Source of the DNA: Melitaea cinxia
Lineage: Eukaryota > Arthropoda > Insecta > Lepidoptera > Nymphalidae
Direction of reading: 5' to 3'
Length of the DNA: 64,000 nt
NCBI RefSeq assembly: GCF_905220565.1
Contig: NC_059408.1
Coordinates: 12,214,508 to 12,278,507 of the forward strand
Positions 57,401-63,822 of the stretch are shown piece after piece. Each line of letters opens with the position of its first letter. Within the stretch, counting starts at the first letter, position 1. The notes under the pieces are model-generated. The model was not told the origin of the DNA. It ran no database searches and saw only the letters and a list, made by a program, of their open reading frames with translations. Made by a program: the position numbers and the translations under genes.

Positions 57401-60400
57401 CTTGTTCCCTTATTTTTGCTCTTGAATTTGACGAGCTGCTAAAGATGCATTAACATAGAGGAAATATTTTCCATTCAAATATATAGTCATTTGTAAGCTA
57501 ATACATATTTGTGTTCTCTACAGGTTCTGATTTAAAGGCGTTGTGTTCCGAAGCAGTATTAAAAGCGCTCAGAAGGGTGTATCCACAAGTTTACGATAGT
57601 GAATATGCTTTAGTTATTGATCCTAAAAATGTAAGTATCATTCAGTTTCATATTCATATTTTAGTAGTCATAGCATTATTTATGTTATGTACCGACTTTT
57701 CTATAAATACCGCATTTATAATTTTTGAGTTATTACACACTGACGTAAAACCACCACCTAAATTTAAACGCAATAGTCTGTATCGTAACACCTCTTAAAT
57801 GTTTTGTATTTAAAAATTAAAGAAAAAGATGATTTAAAAGTTCTTTTTAAGCCTATTTCGAATAAAGGAACTGAGGTAGAGCACAGTAGGATAAAAAATT
57901 CTGCTCTGATCACAACTAAATAATACCTACTGCTTTCAAAAGTGTTGTTTTTCTACGGCGAGTGAGGTGACCAGAGTTCCTGGGGGATTGGGGAGGGGGT
58001 TTAAAAAAAAAATAATTTGATACTTGTGATTTTTATTAGAAACCATATTAATATCTACGATTTTATTTTTGTGTTACCCCCACATCAGGAATTCTAAACA
58101 TTTTTGAATATCATATCAAAAATTGACCGCTCCGGCGGGATTCGAACCCGCGTCTCCGACTGACCGTGTCGGCGCTCTAGCCAATTAAGCTATGGAACGA
58201 TGTACCCGCTGGATCGAAATTTTTGATATGATGATTTTTATATTCGGTTTAAGTGAACCGTGGCGCCGTCTATAGTGAGCTCTTTACAAAAACCCGTAAC
58301 TATTCAAAGTTTCATATTACAATGAAAATCTTTGACAGGAGACGACACCATGCTATTACTAAATATCTACGATTTTATTTTTTTGTTATCCCCACATTAA
58401 ATAAATAAATAAATAAAGCCTTTATTCACTGACCAACAAGCACTACACAATTTTAGTTTTTTACTATTTTAGTAACTGGTTCTTTTGTCAGGTTGTCCTT
58501 CGACATAGGCCTCCCCTAGTTGCTCCCACACTTTTCTTTCACGAGCTAATCTTCTCCATCCTTTTGGTAGATCGTCATCCCATCTTTTTATTGGACGCCC
58601 TCTTTGCCTCTTTGTGCTGTGTGGCTTCGGCACTAAAGAATTTAGCCACCCCCTCTCTTCCCGTGGGTGTCGTAAGAGGCGACTAAGGGATAACAAGGTT
58701 CCACAACCACCTTGGAACTTAAGAAGCCGACCGATGGCGGGATAACCATCCAACTGCTGGCTTTGAAATACACAGGCCGAAGACGGGCAGCAGCGTCTTC
58801 GGTGCGACAAAGCCAGCCCTGCGGTCACCAACCCGCCTGCCCAGCGTGGTGACTATGGGCAAAACACATGAGTTCACGTTATTTTTGGCGTAAACTTGTG
58901 GAGGCCTATGTCCAGCAGTGGACTGTATAGGCTGCAATGATTTGCCTCTTTCCATTTCTAGGGTACCACTCCATAATATTTTTGGTCAATTTTTCCTTAT
59001 TTGTTCTCATAATATGTCCGATCCAGTTCCATTTCAGTTTTTTAATTGTTTTGCTAATATCACTCACTTTTGTCTTGCTTCTTATTTTAGCGATGGTCCA
59101 CCGGTCTCGCAGCTTTATATTAAGCATACTTCGTTCCATGTGACGTTGGCAACTTACAAGTTTTGCGTTGTTTTTGTACGTAGCAGGCCAAGTTTGACAC
59201 CCGTAGGTAAGGCATGGAAGAATGCAGATGTTGTATAATTTGCTTTTTACAGTCATTGGGATTGTTTCGTTTTTAAATATTTCTTTCAAAGACCAATAGC
59301 GTTTCCAAGTGTTGCTTATTCTTCTGTCGATCTCCTTTGAATATTGGTCTTTTGTAGATATGATTTGTCCTAGATATACGTATTCGTCGAGATATTCAAT
59401 AGGCTCTTGCCTTAGTTCTATGTTATGTTTTATCGCATTTGTCATTAGCTTAGTCTTAATTGGATTCATAGATAAGCCTGCCTTCCTGCTTTCTTGGTCC
59501 AGTTGATATATCATAGTTTGAAGCATTTCCGGAGTATCAGCAAATAGTACGATATCGTCAGCAAATCTTAGATGGTTTAGGTTGGTTTCATTTACATTTA
59601 TGCCAAAGTGCTCCCATTCAATATTTCGAAATATATTTTCGAGAACTGCTGTAAATATCTTCGGCGAAAGTGGATCCCCCTGTCTGACGCCTCTTTCGAT
59701 GGTAAACTCATCTCCTACTCGTTCTAGTTGAATCTTCGCTGTGGAATATTTGTATATTTCTTTTATAATTTATATATATTTACTTTCTATTCCTTGGTTT
59801 TCTAGCGTCTTCCAGATGTAGGTGTGACTTAGTGAATCGAAAGCCTTACTGTAATCTATGAATGCCAAATAATAAGTTTTGCCATACTCATTACATTTTT
59901 CAATTAACTGTTTGACTACATGAATATGGTCAATGGTTGAAAAATCGAGCGAAAACCCGCCTGTTCTTTTGGTTGATTTGCGTCCAGTTGCTTTGTTATT
60001 CTTCCAAGTATAACTTTTGAGAACACTTTATAAATATTAGATGTAAGGCATATCGGTCTGTAGTTGTTAATATTTGTTTTATCTCCTTTTTTATGTAAAA
60101 GAATTATCGTCGACTTTGTCCATTGAGTTGGTATTTGTTCGGTAAAGAGAATTTCGTTGAATAAGTAGGTCAAGGGCTTAACAATTGTGGTTATTGTGTC
60201 CTTCAATAGCTCATTTGAAATTTTGTCGTCACCAGGTGCTTTACCACTTTTTTGTGTTTGAATAGCTTTAACAACTTCTGCTTCTAGTATGCATGGTATT
60301 TCTTCTTCTAATTCAAATCTCTTTTCTTTTATCAGTATATTTTTATTCTTATTTGTGTATAATTCTTTGTAAAATTTTGTTGCCTCTGTAATTATTGACA

Positions 60401-63236
60401 ATCTTCCTGTAATCTGTTGACCAGTTTTCTTTTTTTGACTTTTGATATTAGGTATCCATTGTGTATATTCTTTTAGTTGTTTCAGGCCTTTCCTTATCCC
60501 TCCTGTTTTTTCTATCTGTACCTTTAATTTATTTAGTCTTTCTTCTTTACGGTGTCTTCTTATTGATATCTGAATTTTCTTGCTGATGTTCGCTATATTT
60601 TGGAAATTATCTTTACGATTCTCCAGTAGTTTTTTTCTCTTCCATTAATTTTTTTGTCTCTACTGCTAATTTATCCCTTTTTTCTATTTTTGTCCGTAAT
60701 CTATTCACTTCTTTCATTGCTTTTTCTAAAAAATCGTATTTTTCTTGTAAAGTTCTATGCGTCTTAATTTCTAGTAGTGTTTTATTTAATTCATCTAAGT
60801 TAGTTTTTGATAACGGAAACGAAGTGCCTATATTTTTATTTGATAAGATATGTTTTCTTGAATTCCTTTTTTCGCATTTTATAATTCCTCTTACCATTCT
60901 ATGATCTGTATTAAAACTGAAAATATTTACTACGCTGACATCACGGAATATTTGTTTTTCTTTTGATAAAATGAAATCAATTTCGTTCATATGCTTGCCA
61001 TTTGGAGAAATCCATGTCCACTTTCTCATCTTTCCCTTTTTAAAAAAACTGTTCATTATTTTTAGATTAAACGTAAAACAAAAGTCGATGAGTCGTTGTC
61101 CATTATCGTTTCTTTCTCCGCTACTGTATTTTCCTAACACGAATTCGTCTTTGTTTGATTTGCTGCCTGTCTTTGCGTTAAAATCTCCCATCACTATTAC
61201 GTTTTTATTTATCCCTTGCAGTACTCCAGCTAATTTTTCATAGAATTTTTCTTTTACTATTATCGTATCTTGTTCTGTAGGTGCATAGGTTTGAATAATA
61301 GATATCGGTTGTTTGAATCCAGCTAACTGCATATTGAGAACCACAATCCTGTCTGTGTCCACCCCCACATTACGCTTCGCTTAAACCGAATATAAAAATC
61401 ATCATATCAAAAATTTCGATCCAGCGGGTATATCGTTCCATAGCTTAATTGGCTAGAGCACCGACACGGTCAGTCGGAGACGCGGGTTCGAATCCCGCCG
61501 GAGCGGTCAATTTTTGATATGATATTCAAAAATGTTTAGAAACCATATTATATTACCACACTGAATTGACAAAAACGCTCCAGGTGGAGGTGACGGTGGA
61601 GGACATGGAGGCGGCGATGGAGGGGCTGGTGGTGGCGGGCGCGCGCGCCGGGCCCGCCCCCGCGCGCCGCCTGCCGCCCTACTGCGAGCCGCTGCTGCGC
61701 GCCCAGCTGCGCGCCGCCGCCGCGCTGCTGCCGGAGCCCTTCCCGCCCGCCGGCCTCACCGGGTGAGACCCAAGCTCTTAGCTCACCCCACCGGGGCTCT
61801 GTCGCGCCAGACGTAGCGAGACTCCTGGGATCATCATCATTTATCTATGTACTCGTAAATAAACTCGAGACTCGCCTAAAAATATATCACACACAGGTAC
61901 AGTTATTGTCGGTTTAAAAAAAAAATCGCTTGAGCGATAAATTTATTATCAACTAGCTGTGCCCGCGACTTCGTCCGCGTGTGTTAACAAAATAAGTTAT
62001 TGTTCAGTTTACAGTGTTATAAAATAAATAAATTTCTAAAATAAAAGTAGCTTAAGTTACTCCTTACTAAATCAGTATCTGCCAGGGAAAATTCTATTAA
62101 TATTGGTCAAACCGTTTCAGAGATTAGCCTGAACAAACTGACAGACAAAATTGTAAAAAATGTTATTTTGGTACCGTGTATTTCATATGTCATATGCAGT
62201 AAAGGTTATTTTTAGTCGACTTCAAAAAAGGAGGACGTTACTCAATTTAACTATATAAATATATTAGTTATAACAAACAGACATTCCAATTTTATTATTT
62301 ATTTGTATAGATATATCTATAACGACATTACAAGTAAATTGATACAAAATATGTGTAAATAATAATAATAATAAATAACTTTATTGCACACAGTAACATA
62401 TAACAATTACATAAGTATAAAGCTTAAAGGGAAAAAAAATGACTTCGCATGCAACGGGCGGTCTTATCACTAAATAGTGATCTCTTCCAGAAAACCCACA
62501 TGTGTAAACCTGTAGCTCGTCGGGGTACGTACCGGCCATAACGCGTTGCCCCCCGCAGGTCGACGGCGACGCCGGCCGCGTCCAACGTGCTGCTGCTGGC
62601 GGGCGCGTGCGCGGAGACGCTGCTCGCGCCCGCGCTGCTGGCGCAGCTGGAGCGCGTGCCCGTGCGCGAGCTGAGCGTGGCCGCGCTGCACTCCGCGCTC
62701 GCCTACTCGCAGGAGCAGGCGCTCATCTCGGTCAGTGCTCGTAGCGCTCGTCGGCGCAGCTGAAGCGCAATAAATAATATATAAGCGCGAAATTCGATAA
62801 ACATTCTTATAAATTACTAGTGACCCGCCCCGACTTCGCACGGGTGCAATGCTGATACTAAATATACTACAGAATGTCTTTATAGTATAAAGCTAGCTTA
62901 TAGCATGTTAACATAATAACAACATGTAAATATGCTTCGTTAGATTACACGTTGTTACAGAATGCGTTGAAGAAATAAGGTTCACTGCTCGTTCTCCATA
63001 GGTGATAGCATGATAATTTGTAGCCTATATGTTGACCCGACTTCTTAATAATATTCGTGCCAAATTTGAAGTAAATTCATGCAGTACTTTTTGAGTTTAT
63101 CCCGGACATACATACAGACAAACAGACAAAAATTCTAAAAACTATATTTTAGCTTCAGTATCGATTGTAGATCACACCCCAAGTATTCTTTAAAAAAAAA
63201 TATTCAATGTACAGTTTTGACTTTCCTACCATTTTA

Positions 63237-63286
<50 letters not shown>

Positions 63287-63701
63287 TACACCCAGACTCA
63301 GGGAGGGAATCGAACTCACAACCCTCGTAGCAGAAAGCAGGGTCACTGCAAACTCTGCCAAATGGGCGAGTTCCCTTCTACTATACTACATTTTCGAATC
63401 ATCGAATTTAACTAATAGGCGATTAAGGGGTATAAATCTAACGGGAGAGCTGATAATTGTTAGTTGATATATTTGAATAATTGCTGCAATAAAACTGAAG
63501 CCCCACAACTGTGCGCAGCTGTTCTCGGAGTGCCGGCGCTGCGCGCGCGGCTGCGTGCTGTTCGTGCGCGACGTGGCGGCGGTGTGGCGCGCGCTGGCGG
63601 GCGCGGGCGCGGCGCTGCTGCTGCAGCTGTGGCGCGCGCGCGCCGCCGGCGAGCGCACGCTGCTGCTGGCCACCGCGCCGCGCGCCGACCTGCCGCCGCC
63701 G
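41047..63701 (+). CDS. ATAD2: ATAD2/ATAD2B-like AAA+ ATPase (19 exons joined, 3' end outside window)
   Basis: I joined 19 exons whose phases all agree, giving 841 codons. Residues 1-418 are a basic, acidic and serine-rich tail starting MVKTRRS (ATAD2B: MVNTRKS), with an NVRRSCRKRK block like ATAD2 EVRRSCRIRS. Residues 419-663 are AAA domain 1: Walker A GPPGTGKT at 458-465, Walker B IIFFDEID with D523/E524, sensor GATNR with N567, and arginine-finger segment RRAGRFDR at 577-584. Residues 664-841 are the second AAA domain, with degraded nucleotide motifs as in the family. The bromodomain and C-terminus lie beyond 64000. ATAD2, Yta7, Abo1 and LEX-1 are nuclear hexameric chromatin ATPases that bind acetylated histone tails and regulate histone density and transcription. 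The start at 41047 has a good context (GCAATGG). AT-rich and very GC-rich exons alternate. Confidence 0.93.
41140..41948. other. ATAD2 intron 1
   Basis: AT-rich, with a short SINE-tail relic (CCACTGCTGGGCAAAGG) near 41596. Confidence 0.5.
41949..42030 (+). CDS. ATAD2: ATAD2 exon 2
   Basis: 82 bp between a TTTCTATAG acceptor and a GTAAGT donor. Open in phase 0 (ASANWSQRELRSS...), basic and tryptophan-containing. It leaves one base (T), which makes a Tyr codon with exon 3. Confidence 0.8.
42548..42635 (+). CDS. ATAD2: ATAD2 exon 3
   Basis: 88 bp, TTTTTAG acceptor, AAG|GTAAAA donor. Encodes SRSRLRAIKMPRTIMFPESD and on to EKYTRR. The internal ATG at 42577 has A at -3 and could initiate a shorter protein. 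Confidence 0.82.
43301..44313 (-). mobile_element. 5'-truncated RTE-type LINE in ATAD2 intron 3
   Basis: Perfect CCCACAGT on both sides (43293-43300 and 44314-44321). The 3' end (left) carries a (CAT)n run, the simple-repeat tail of RTE elements. Opposite in orientation to ATAD2. Confidence 0.85.
43600..44292 (-). pseudogene. RTE LINE reverse transcriptase, partial open frame
   Basis: 230 codons open: RRGVGQGDVISPKLFTTVL, LRFADDIVIFAETLDELGQM with the catalytic FADD, and TYLGHTTQLGRNNFKKEADR. A frameshift near 43680 separates it from the C-terminal HRAMLGVSLKDRIRNETIRE part, which continues to about 43430. The N-terminal endonuclease is lost by truncation. Confidence 0.85.
44608..44985. mobile_element. 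Helitron-like element, CGAACTTCGTATCGCC type, with internal duplication
   Basis: Starts ACTAGCTGACCCGGCGAACT. The first ~115 bp are repeated from 44727 (GACCCGGCGAACTTCGTATC again). Reverse-oriented relative at 1181-1468. Confidence 0.6.
45017..45308 (+). mobile_element. CCGACTTC-family repeat, internally deleted
   Basis: Both ends are present; about 330 bp of the middle are missing. Confidence 0.8.
45655..45925 (+). mobile_element. Repeat of the GACCAGAGCTCCTGGGGG family
   Basis: GAGGTAGGGCACAGCAGGAA, GAGTAAGGTGACCAGAGCTC and CTTACCATCAGGTGAGCCGT; relatives at 17790, 27185 and 57865. A common lepidopteran SINE-like repeat. 45926-46873 shows nothing else. Confidence 0.6.
46874..47001 (+). 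CDS. ATAD2: ATAD2 exon 4
   Basis: 128 bp after a 4.2-kb transposon-filled intron. Acceptor AATTGTCTAG, donor A|GTAATT. Encodes SRQVRVFFAEENESTTRSMK and a basic stretch through RRNRGPRKN to an acidic end. Phase 1 out. Confidence 0.83.
47393..47562 (+). CDS. ATAD2: ATAD2 exon 5
   Basis: 170 bp, TATTTCAG acceptor, TCG|GTACTG donor. Encodes NVRRSCRKRKLLHHNFNES, the most recognisable N-terminal block (ATAD2 EVRRSCRIRSRYSGVNQS), then a Ser/Asp/Glu-rich tail. Confidence 0.9.
47957..48043 (+). CDS. ATAD2: ATAD2 exon 6
   Basis: 87 bp, phase 0 on both sides, acceptor ACGCAG, donor AAG|GTAAAT. Encodes TRSLPPTNTDEDTQ and then RQRRTSARFRNIK, a basic end. Its length and phases would let it be skipped without a frame change. 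Confidence 0.85.
48082..48420 (-). mobile_element. tRNA-derived SINE (family of 3353-3706), near full length
   Basis: From GCCGCATTGGCGCAACGGTC at 48418 to the CAGTAGTGGGATATTACA tail near 48090. Followed by a (TACA)n / (TACATATAAA)n satellite. Confidence 0.8.
48419..48536. repeat. (ACAT)n grading into a 14-bp ACATATAAATACAT repeat
   Basis: Seen directly; starts at the head of the adjacent SINE in ATAD2 intron 6. Confidence 0.95.
48892..49046 (+). CDS. ATAD2: ATAD2 exon 7
   Basis: 155 bp, acceptor TAAACAG, very acidic and lysine-rich (DASESDSEDENNQ...). The donor chosen, GAAAG|GTCTAT, is weak but is the one that keeps frame with exon 8. If it is not used, the frame stays open for 26 further codons to a TAA at 49126-49128. 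Confidence 0.78.
49047..49160 (+). other. Possible alternative terminal extension of ATAD2 exon 7 with poly(A) signal
   Basis: Read-through of the exon 7 donor stays in frame for 26 codons (...PTPNCVPSNGNPCEKNS) and ends at TAA (49126-49128). A perfect AATAAA follows at 49155-49160. This would give a short N-terminal protein of about 294 residues without the ATPase. Confidence 0.35.
49264..49465. mobile_element. Helitron-like element, CCCGCCCCGGCTTCGCACGG type
   Basis: CTAGCGACCCGCCCCGGCTT start and AACCGCATTAAAATCCGTTC body; a relative at 62818-63180. 49466-50266 is AT-rich and otherwise featureless. Confidence 0.55.
50267..50337 (+). CDS. ATAD2: ATAD2 exon 8
   Basis: 71 bp, ATAATTAG acceptor, CTG|GTAAGT donor. 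In the required frame it reads NQGPARSTRGRGRRSQKK, strongly basic. Phase 1 out. Confidence 0.8.
50690..51960 (+). pseudogene. RTE LINE fragment, heavily decayed, in ATAD2 intron 8
   Basis: Readable islands across frames: GYSIVDHTYTVWQIIQNTVE, VRFADDIVIVAESLAKLGQM, and downstream the C-terminal and 3' region up to about 51945. Many frameshifts; same family as 43301-44313 but older. Confidence 0.75.
51961..52365. other. ATAD2 intron 8, 3' part
   Basis: AT-rich intron leading to the acceptor at 52373. Nothing recognised. Confidence 0.5.
52374..52484 (+). CDS. ATAD2: ATAD2 exon 9, serine-rich, first copy of an amplified exon array
   Basis: 111 bp, phase 1 on both sides, acceptor ATTGTCAG at 52366-52373, donor CGAG|GTAACT. 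In the frame dictated by exon 8 it reads a six-serine run, ESGSSLRPRRSCRTRAPPAF, and ends PPDARPR. The RPRRSCRTR block echoes NVRRSCRKR of exon 5. It is about 78% GC, against AT-rich exons 8 and 10. The phases allow inclusion or skipping without a frameshift, so its use is a strong inference but not certain. Seven copies follow one another; only this one has a usable acceptor. Confidence 0.72.
52391..53404 (+). repeat. Seven-copy tandem array of ATAD2 exon 9 plus its splice donor
   Basis: Copies start (at TCGGAGTCGG) at 52391, 52536, 52681, 52875, 53048, 53214 and 53341. Each unit is about 95 bp of exon 9, the donor GAG|GTAACT, and a spacer of the 7-mer ACTACTG. Spacings of 145, 145, 194, 173 and 166 differ by multiples of seven, so the spacer expands by whole 7-mers. 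Copies 4-6 share two substitutions. Copy 7 breaks off inside the exon part (after GCCGTCCGCCTTT) and abuts a SINE end. Copies 2-7 have no in-frame 3' splice site, and reading through any donor meets TGA within four codons. Confidence 0.95.
53405..53490 (-). mobile_element. Fragment of tRNA-derived SINE (family of 3353-3706)
   Basis: The 5' 85 bp of the SINE on the minus strand (box B-like complement and GCGCTATGACCGTTGCG end). It marks the right border of the exon array. Confidence 0.6.
53584..53664 (+). CDS. ATAD2: ATAD2 exon 10
   Basis: 81 bp, TTTCAG acceptor, AGAT|GTAAGC donor. Encodes GKTFTLRKKPYSLRERKPK and further basic residues; the YSLRERK core corresponds to YYLRQRK of ATAD2. AT-rich. 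Phase 1 in, phase 1 out. Confidence 0.9.
53742..53835 (+). CDS. ATAD2: ATAD2 exon 11
   Basis: 94 bp, ATTTCAG acceptor, AG|GTAAGG donor. Reads SQSPSSSSTSSTSSSDTEED, then lysine-rich; equivalent to the HSSDSTSSSSSEDE stretch of ATAD2. Confidence 0.9.
54307..54400 (+). CDS. ATAD2: ATAD2 exon 12
   Basis: 94 bp, TTTCAG acceptor, TCA|GTAAGT donor. Encodes the linker ending DIQPIEVDGSVRFSS, like ADVDPMNIDKSVRFDS that leads into AAA domain 1. Confidence 0.93.
54815..55093 (+). CDS. ATAD2: ATAD2 exon 13, AAA1 with Walker A
   Basis: 279 bp, phase 0 on both sides. Begins VGGLEEHVKCLREMVIFPL, contains GPPGTGKTLLARALANEC and KVAFFMRKGADCLKKWVGES, nearly identical to ATAD2. Acceptor CTTTTAG, donor CAG|GTAACT. 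Confidence 0.97.
55331..55467 (+). CDS. ATAD2: ATAD2 exon 14, AAA1 with Walker B
   Basis: 137 bp, TTTATCAG acceptor. Encodes SIIFFDEIDALAPVRSVRQE and on to LLAEMDGVCER. The donor GAG|GTGAAA is the first unit of a 35-bp minisatellite that repeats the exon end and donor. Confidence 0.95.
55459..55920 (+). repeat. 35-bp minisatellite that repeats the exon 14 / intron junction
   Basis: About 13 units of roughly 35 bp, starting (at the GTG of the donor) at 55468, 55504, 55539, 55575, 55610, 55645, 55680, 55715, 55750, 55785, 55820, 55855 and 55889. Each unit carries TTGTGCGAGAG, the last bases of exon 14, followed by GTGATACG or TTGATACG in place of the donor. Units 4, 6 and 8 have TTG, the others GTG, so the middle of the array has a 70-bp dimer pattern. 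In the exon 14 frame, reading past the real donor meets TGA at once. Confidence 0.95.
56002..56638 (+). mobile_element. CCGACTTC-family repeat in ATAD2 intron 14
   Basis: Full-length copy, with a local GTTGGTAGGGGTA tandem duplication at 56314-56340. It ends 83 bp before exon 15. Confidence 0.85.
56722..56933 (+). CDS. ATAD2: ATAD2 exon 15, AAA1 sensor and arginine fingers
   Basis: 212 bp, TTCCCAG acceptor, GAG|GTTACT donor (weak). Reads GEVVVIGATNRLDAVDPALR, then RAGRFDRELHFPPPHAAARR and IYTRDWQPRP. The second half is about 75% GC with G/C third positions. Phase 1 out. Confidence 0.95.
56934..57523. other. ATAD2 intron 15
   Basis: AT-rich, nothing recognised. Confidence 0.5.
57524..57630 (+). 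CDS. ATAD2: ATAD2 exon 16, end of AAA1
   Basis: 107 bp, CTCTACAG acceptor, AAT|GTAAGT donor. SDLKALCSEAVLKALRRVYP matches ADIKALCTEAALIALRRRYP of ATAD2B. AT-rich, unlike exons 15 and 17. Confidence 0.95.
57865..58000 (+). mobile_element. Partial repeat of the GACCAGAGCTCCTGGGGG family
   Basis: GAGGTAGAGCACAGTAGGAT through GTGACCAGAGTTCCTGGGGG; the 3' part is missing. Confidence 0.55.
58128..58199 (-). tRNA. tRNA-like sequence in left foldback arm (probably not a functional tRNA)
   Basis: Cloverleaf-compatible 72 nt: acceptor CGTTCCA/CGGAGCG (one mismatch, one GU), box A TAGCTTAATTGG, anticodon stem CCGAC/GTCGG with loop ACGGTCA (GGT at the anticodon position, C instead of U at position 33), box B GGGTTCGAATCCCG. 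The missing U33, the acceptor mismatch and the position inside a repeat arm argue for a tRNA-derived repeat with an intact pol III promoter. Confidence 0.45.
58618..58939 (-). mobile_element. RTE-tailed SINE, full length, in the LINE coding region
   Basis: Bounded by TTGCCTCTTT at 58608-58617 and 58940-58949. Removing it restores the LINE reading frame across GKRQ/RGRP, which fixes both borders. It starts (minus strand) TCATTGCAGCCTATACAGTC and ends GCCGAAGCCACACAGCAC. Best reference copy for this SINE family here. Confidence 0.88.
58950..60560 (-). pseudogene. RTE LINE reverse-transcriptase domain, disrupted
   Basis: Segments in order: SGKAPGDDKISNELLKD, TIILLHKKGDKTNINNYRPI, EQAGFR; after a one-base frameshift near 59935 YLAFIDYSKAFDSLSH, then a TAA stop near 59773, ERGVRQGDPLSPKIFTAVLE, LRFADDIVLFADTPEM with catalytic FADD, and YVYLGQIISTKDQYSKEIDR. 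Otherwise well preserved, so a recent but dead copy. The C-terminal GRPIKRWDDDLPKGWRRLA continues at 58617-58469 beyond the SINE. Confidence 0.88.
60613..61362 (-). pseudogene. RTE LINE apurinic-like endonuclease domain, N-terminally truncated
   Basis: About 249 codons open: IIQTYAPTEQD, VIVMGDFNAKTGS, MNEIDFILSKEKQIF and FNTDHRMVRGII, the C-terminal catalytic blocks of APE-type endonucleases (GDFN, IDF, xDH). The N-terminal metal-binding blocks lie upstream of the truncation. The frame ends at a probable frameshift in a T-run near 60630. Confidence 0.85.
61434..61505 (+). tRNA. tRNA-like sequence in right foldback arm (probably not a functional tRNA)
   Basis: Inverted counterpart of 58128-58199 with one difference noticed (GAGCACCG instead of GAGCGCCG). 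The two point outward, 5' ends facing each other, so pol III transcripts would be divergent. Confidence 0.45.
61584..61762 (+). CDS. ATAD2: ATAD2 exon 17, linker into AAA2
   Basis: 179 bp after a 3.95-kb intron. GCTCCAG acceptor, GG|GTGAGA donor. Reads VEVTVEDMEAAMEGLVVAGA and then LPPYCEPLLRAQLRAAAALL, equivalent to SAQDFYHAMQNIVPAS and IRPLLERSFNNILAVL. About 80% GC, proline- and alanine-rich. Confidence 0.9.
61952..62335. mobile_element. Helitron-like element, CCCGCGACTTCGTC type
   Basis: CTAGCTGTGCCCGCGACTTC start; collinear with 851-1180 to the end TTATTTGTATAGATATATCT. Contains a short CCGACTTC-type fragment (62213-62240). Confidence 0.6.
62559..62730 (+). CDS. ATAD2: ATAD2 exon 18, degenerate AAA2
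   Basis: 172 bp, CCCCGCAG acceptor, TCG|GTCAGT donor. Reads NVLLLAGACAETLLAPALLA, like RLLLSGERGSGQTSHLAPAL, so the Walker A loop is lost, as in the family. Then VRELSVAALHSALAYSQEQA. Very GC-rich. Confidence 0.9.
62818..63180. mobile_element. Helitron-like element, CCCGCCCCGACTTCGCACGG type
   Basis: CTAGTGACCCGCCCCGACTT start, CGTGCCAAATTTGAAGTAAA and CATACATACAGACAAACAGA near the other end. In ATAD2 intron 18. Confidence 0.6.
63228..63372 (-). mobile_element. tRNA-derived SINE with (TA)n
   Basis: The complement has box B-like GAGTTCGATTCCCTCCCTGA; adjacent (TA)n at 63243-63282. Relative of 33785-34045. Confidence 0.6.
63519..63701 (+). CDS. ATAD2: ATAD2 exon 19, degenerate AAA2
   Basis: 183 bp, phase 0 on both sides, GTGCGCAG acceptor, CCG|GTAGCG donor. 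LFSECRRCARGCVLFVRDVA and then GERTLLLATAPRADLPPP follow IFREARRTVPSIVYMPHIGD and FLLSTSE of ATAD2B. The Walker B acidic pair is not conserved. Last exon visible. Confidence 0.9.
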
Positions 63702-63732
63702 GTAGCGCGTCCCTACTGCCTTTCTCTTTACT

Positions 63733-63822
63733 TACAATTATACGAAAACCGTTATGACCTCAGTTACAATAATACGATAACCGTTATGCCCTCAGTTACA
63801 ATAATACGAAAACCGTTATGAC
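63733..63822 (+). repeat. Short minisatellite, three 32-bp units
   Basis: TACAATAATACGAAAACC-type units start at 63733, 63765 and 63797, 31 bp past the exon 19 donor. It does not include exon sequence. The rest of 63702-64000 is AT-rich intron with nothing recognised. Confidence 0.85.

Larger units (their letters stand above)
58399..61362 (-). mobile_element. RTE-type LINE, 5'-truncated, inserted in the foldback element
   Basis: Flanked by perfect CCCCACATT (58390-58398 and 61363-61371). The 3' tail (left) is (TTTA)n on the minus strand. Contains endonuclease and RT regions in the right order, plus a SINE in its 3' coding part. A different RTE lineage from 43301-44313. Confidence 0.88.
58051..61535. 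mobile_element. Foldback element with tRNA-like arms, split by a LINE
   Basis: Inverted arms of 162 bp, 58092-58253 and 61380-61541 (the last bases overlap the flanking repeat). The whole is bounded by a perfect 15-bp direct repeat, TTAGAAACCATATTA (58036-58050 and 61536-61550). A ~37-bp segment (AATATCTACGATTTTATTTT...) is present twice inside (58050-58086, 58362-58398). Without the LINE the element is about 0.5 kb. Confidence 0.75.

Noticed and set aside
63386..63821. Several overlapping GC-rich open frames
   Set aside because: They are other-frame or antisense shadows of ATAD2 exon 19; the chosen frame is fixed by splice phases and homology.
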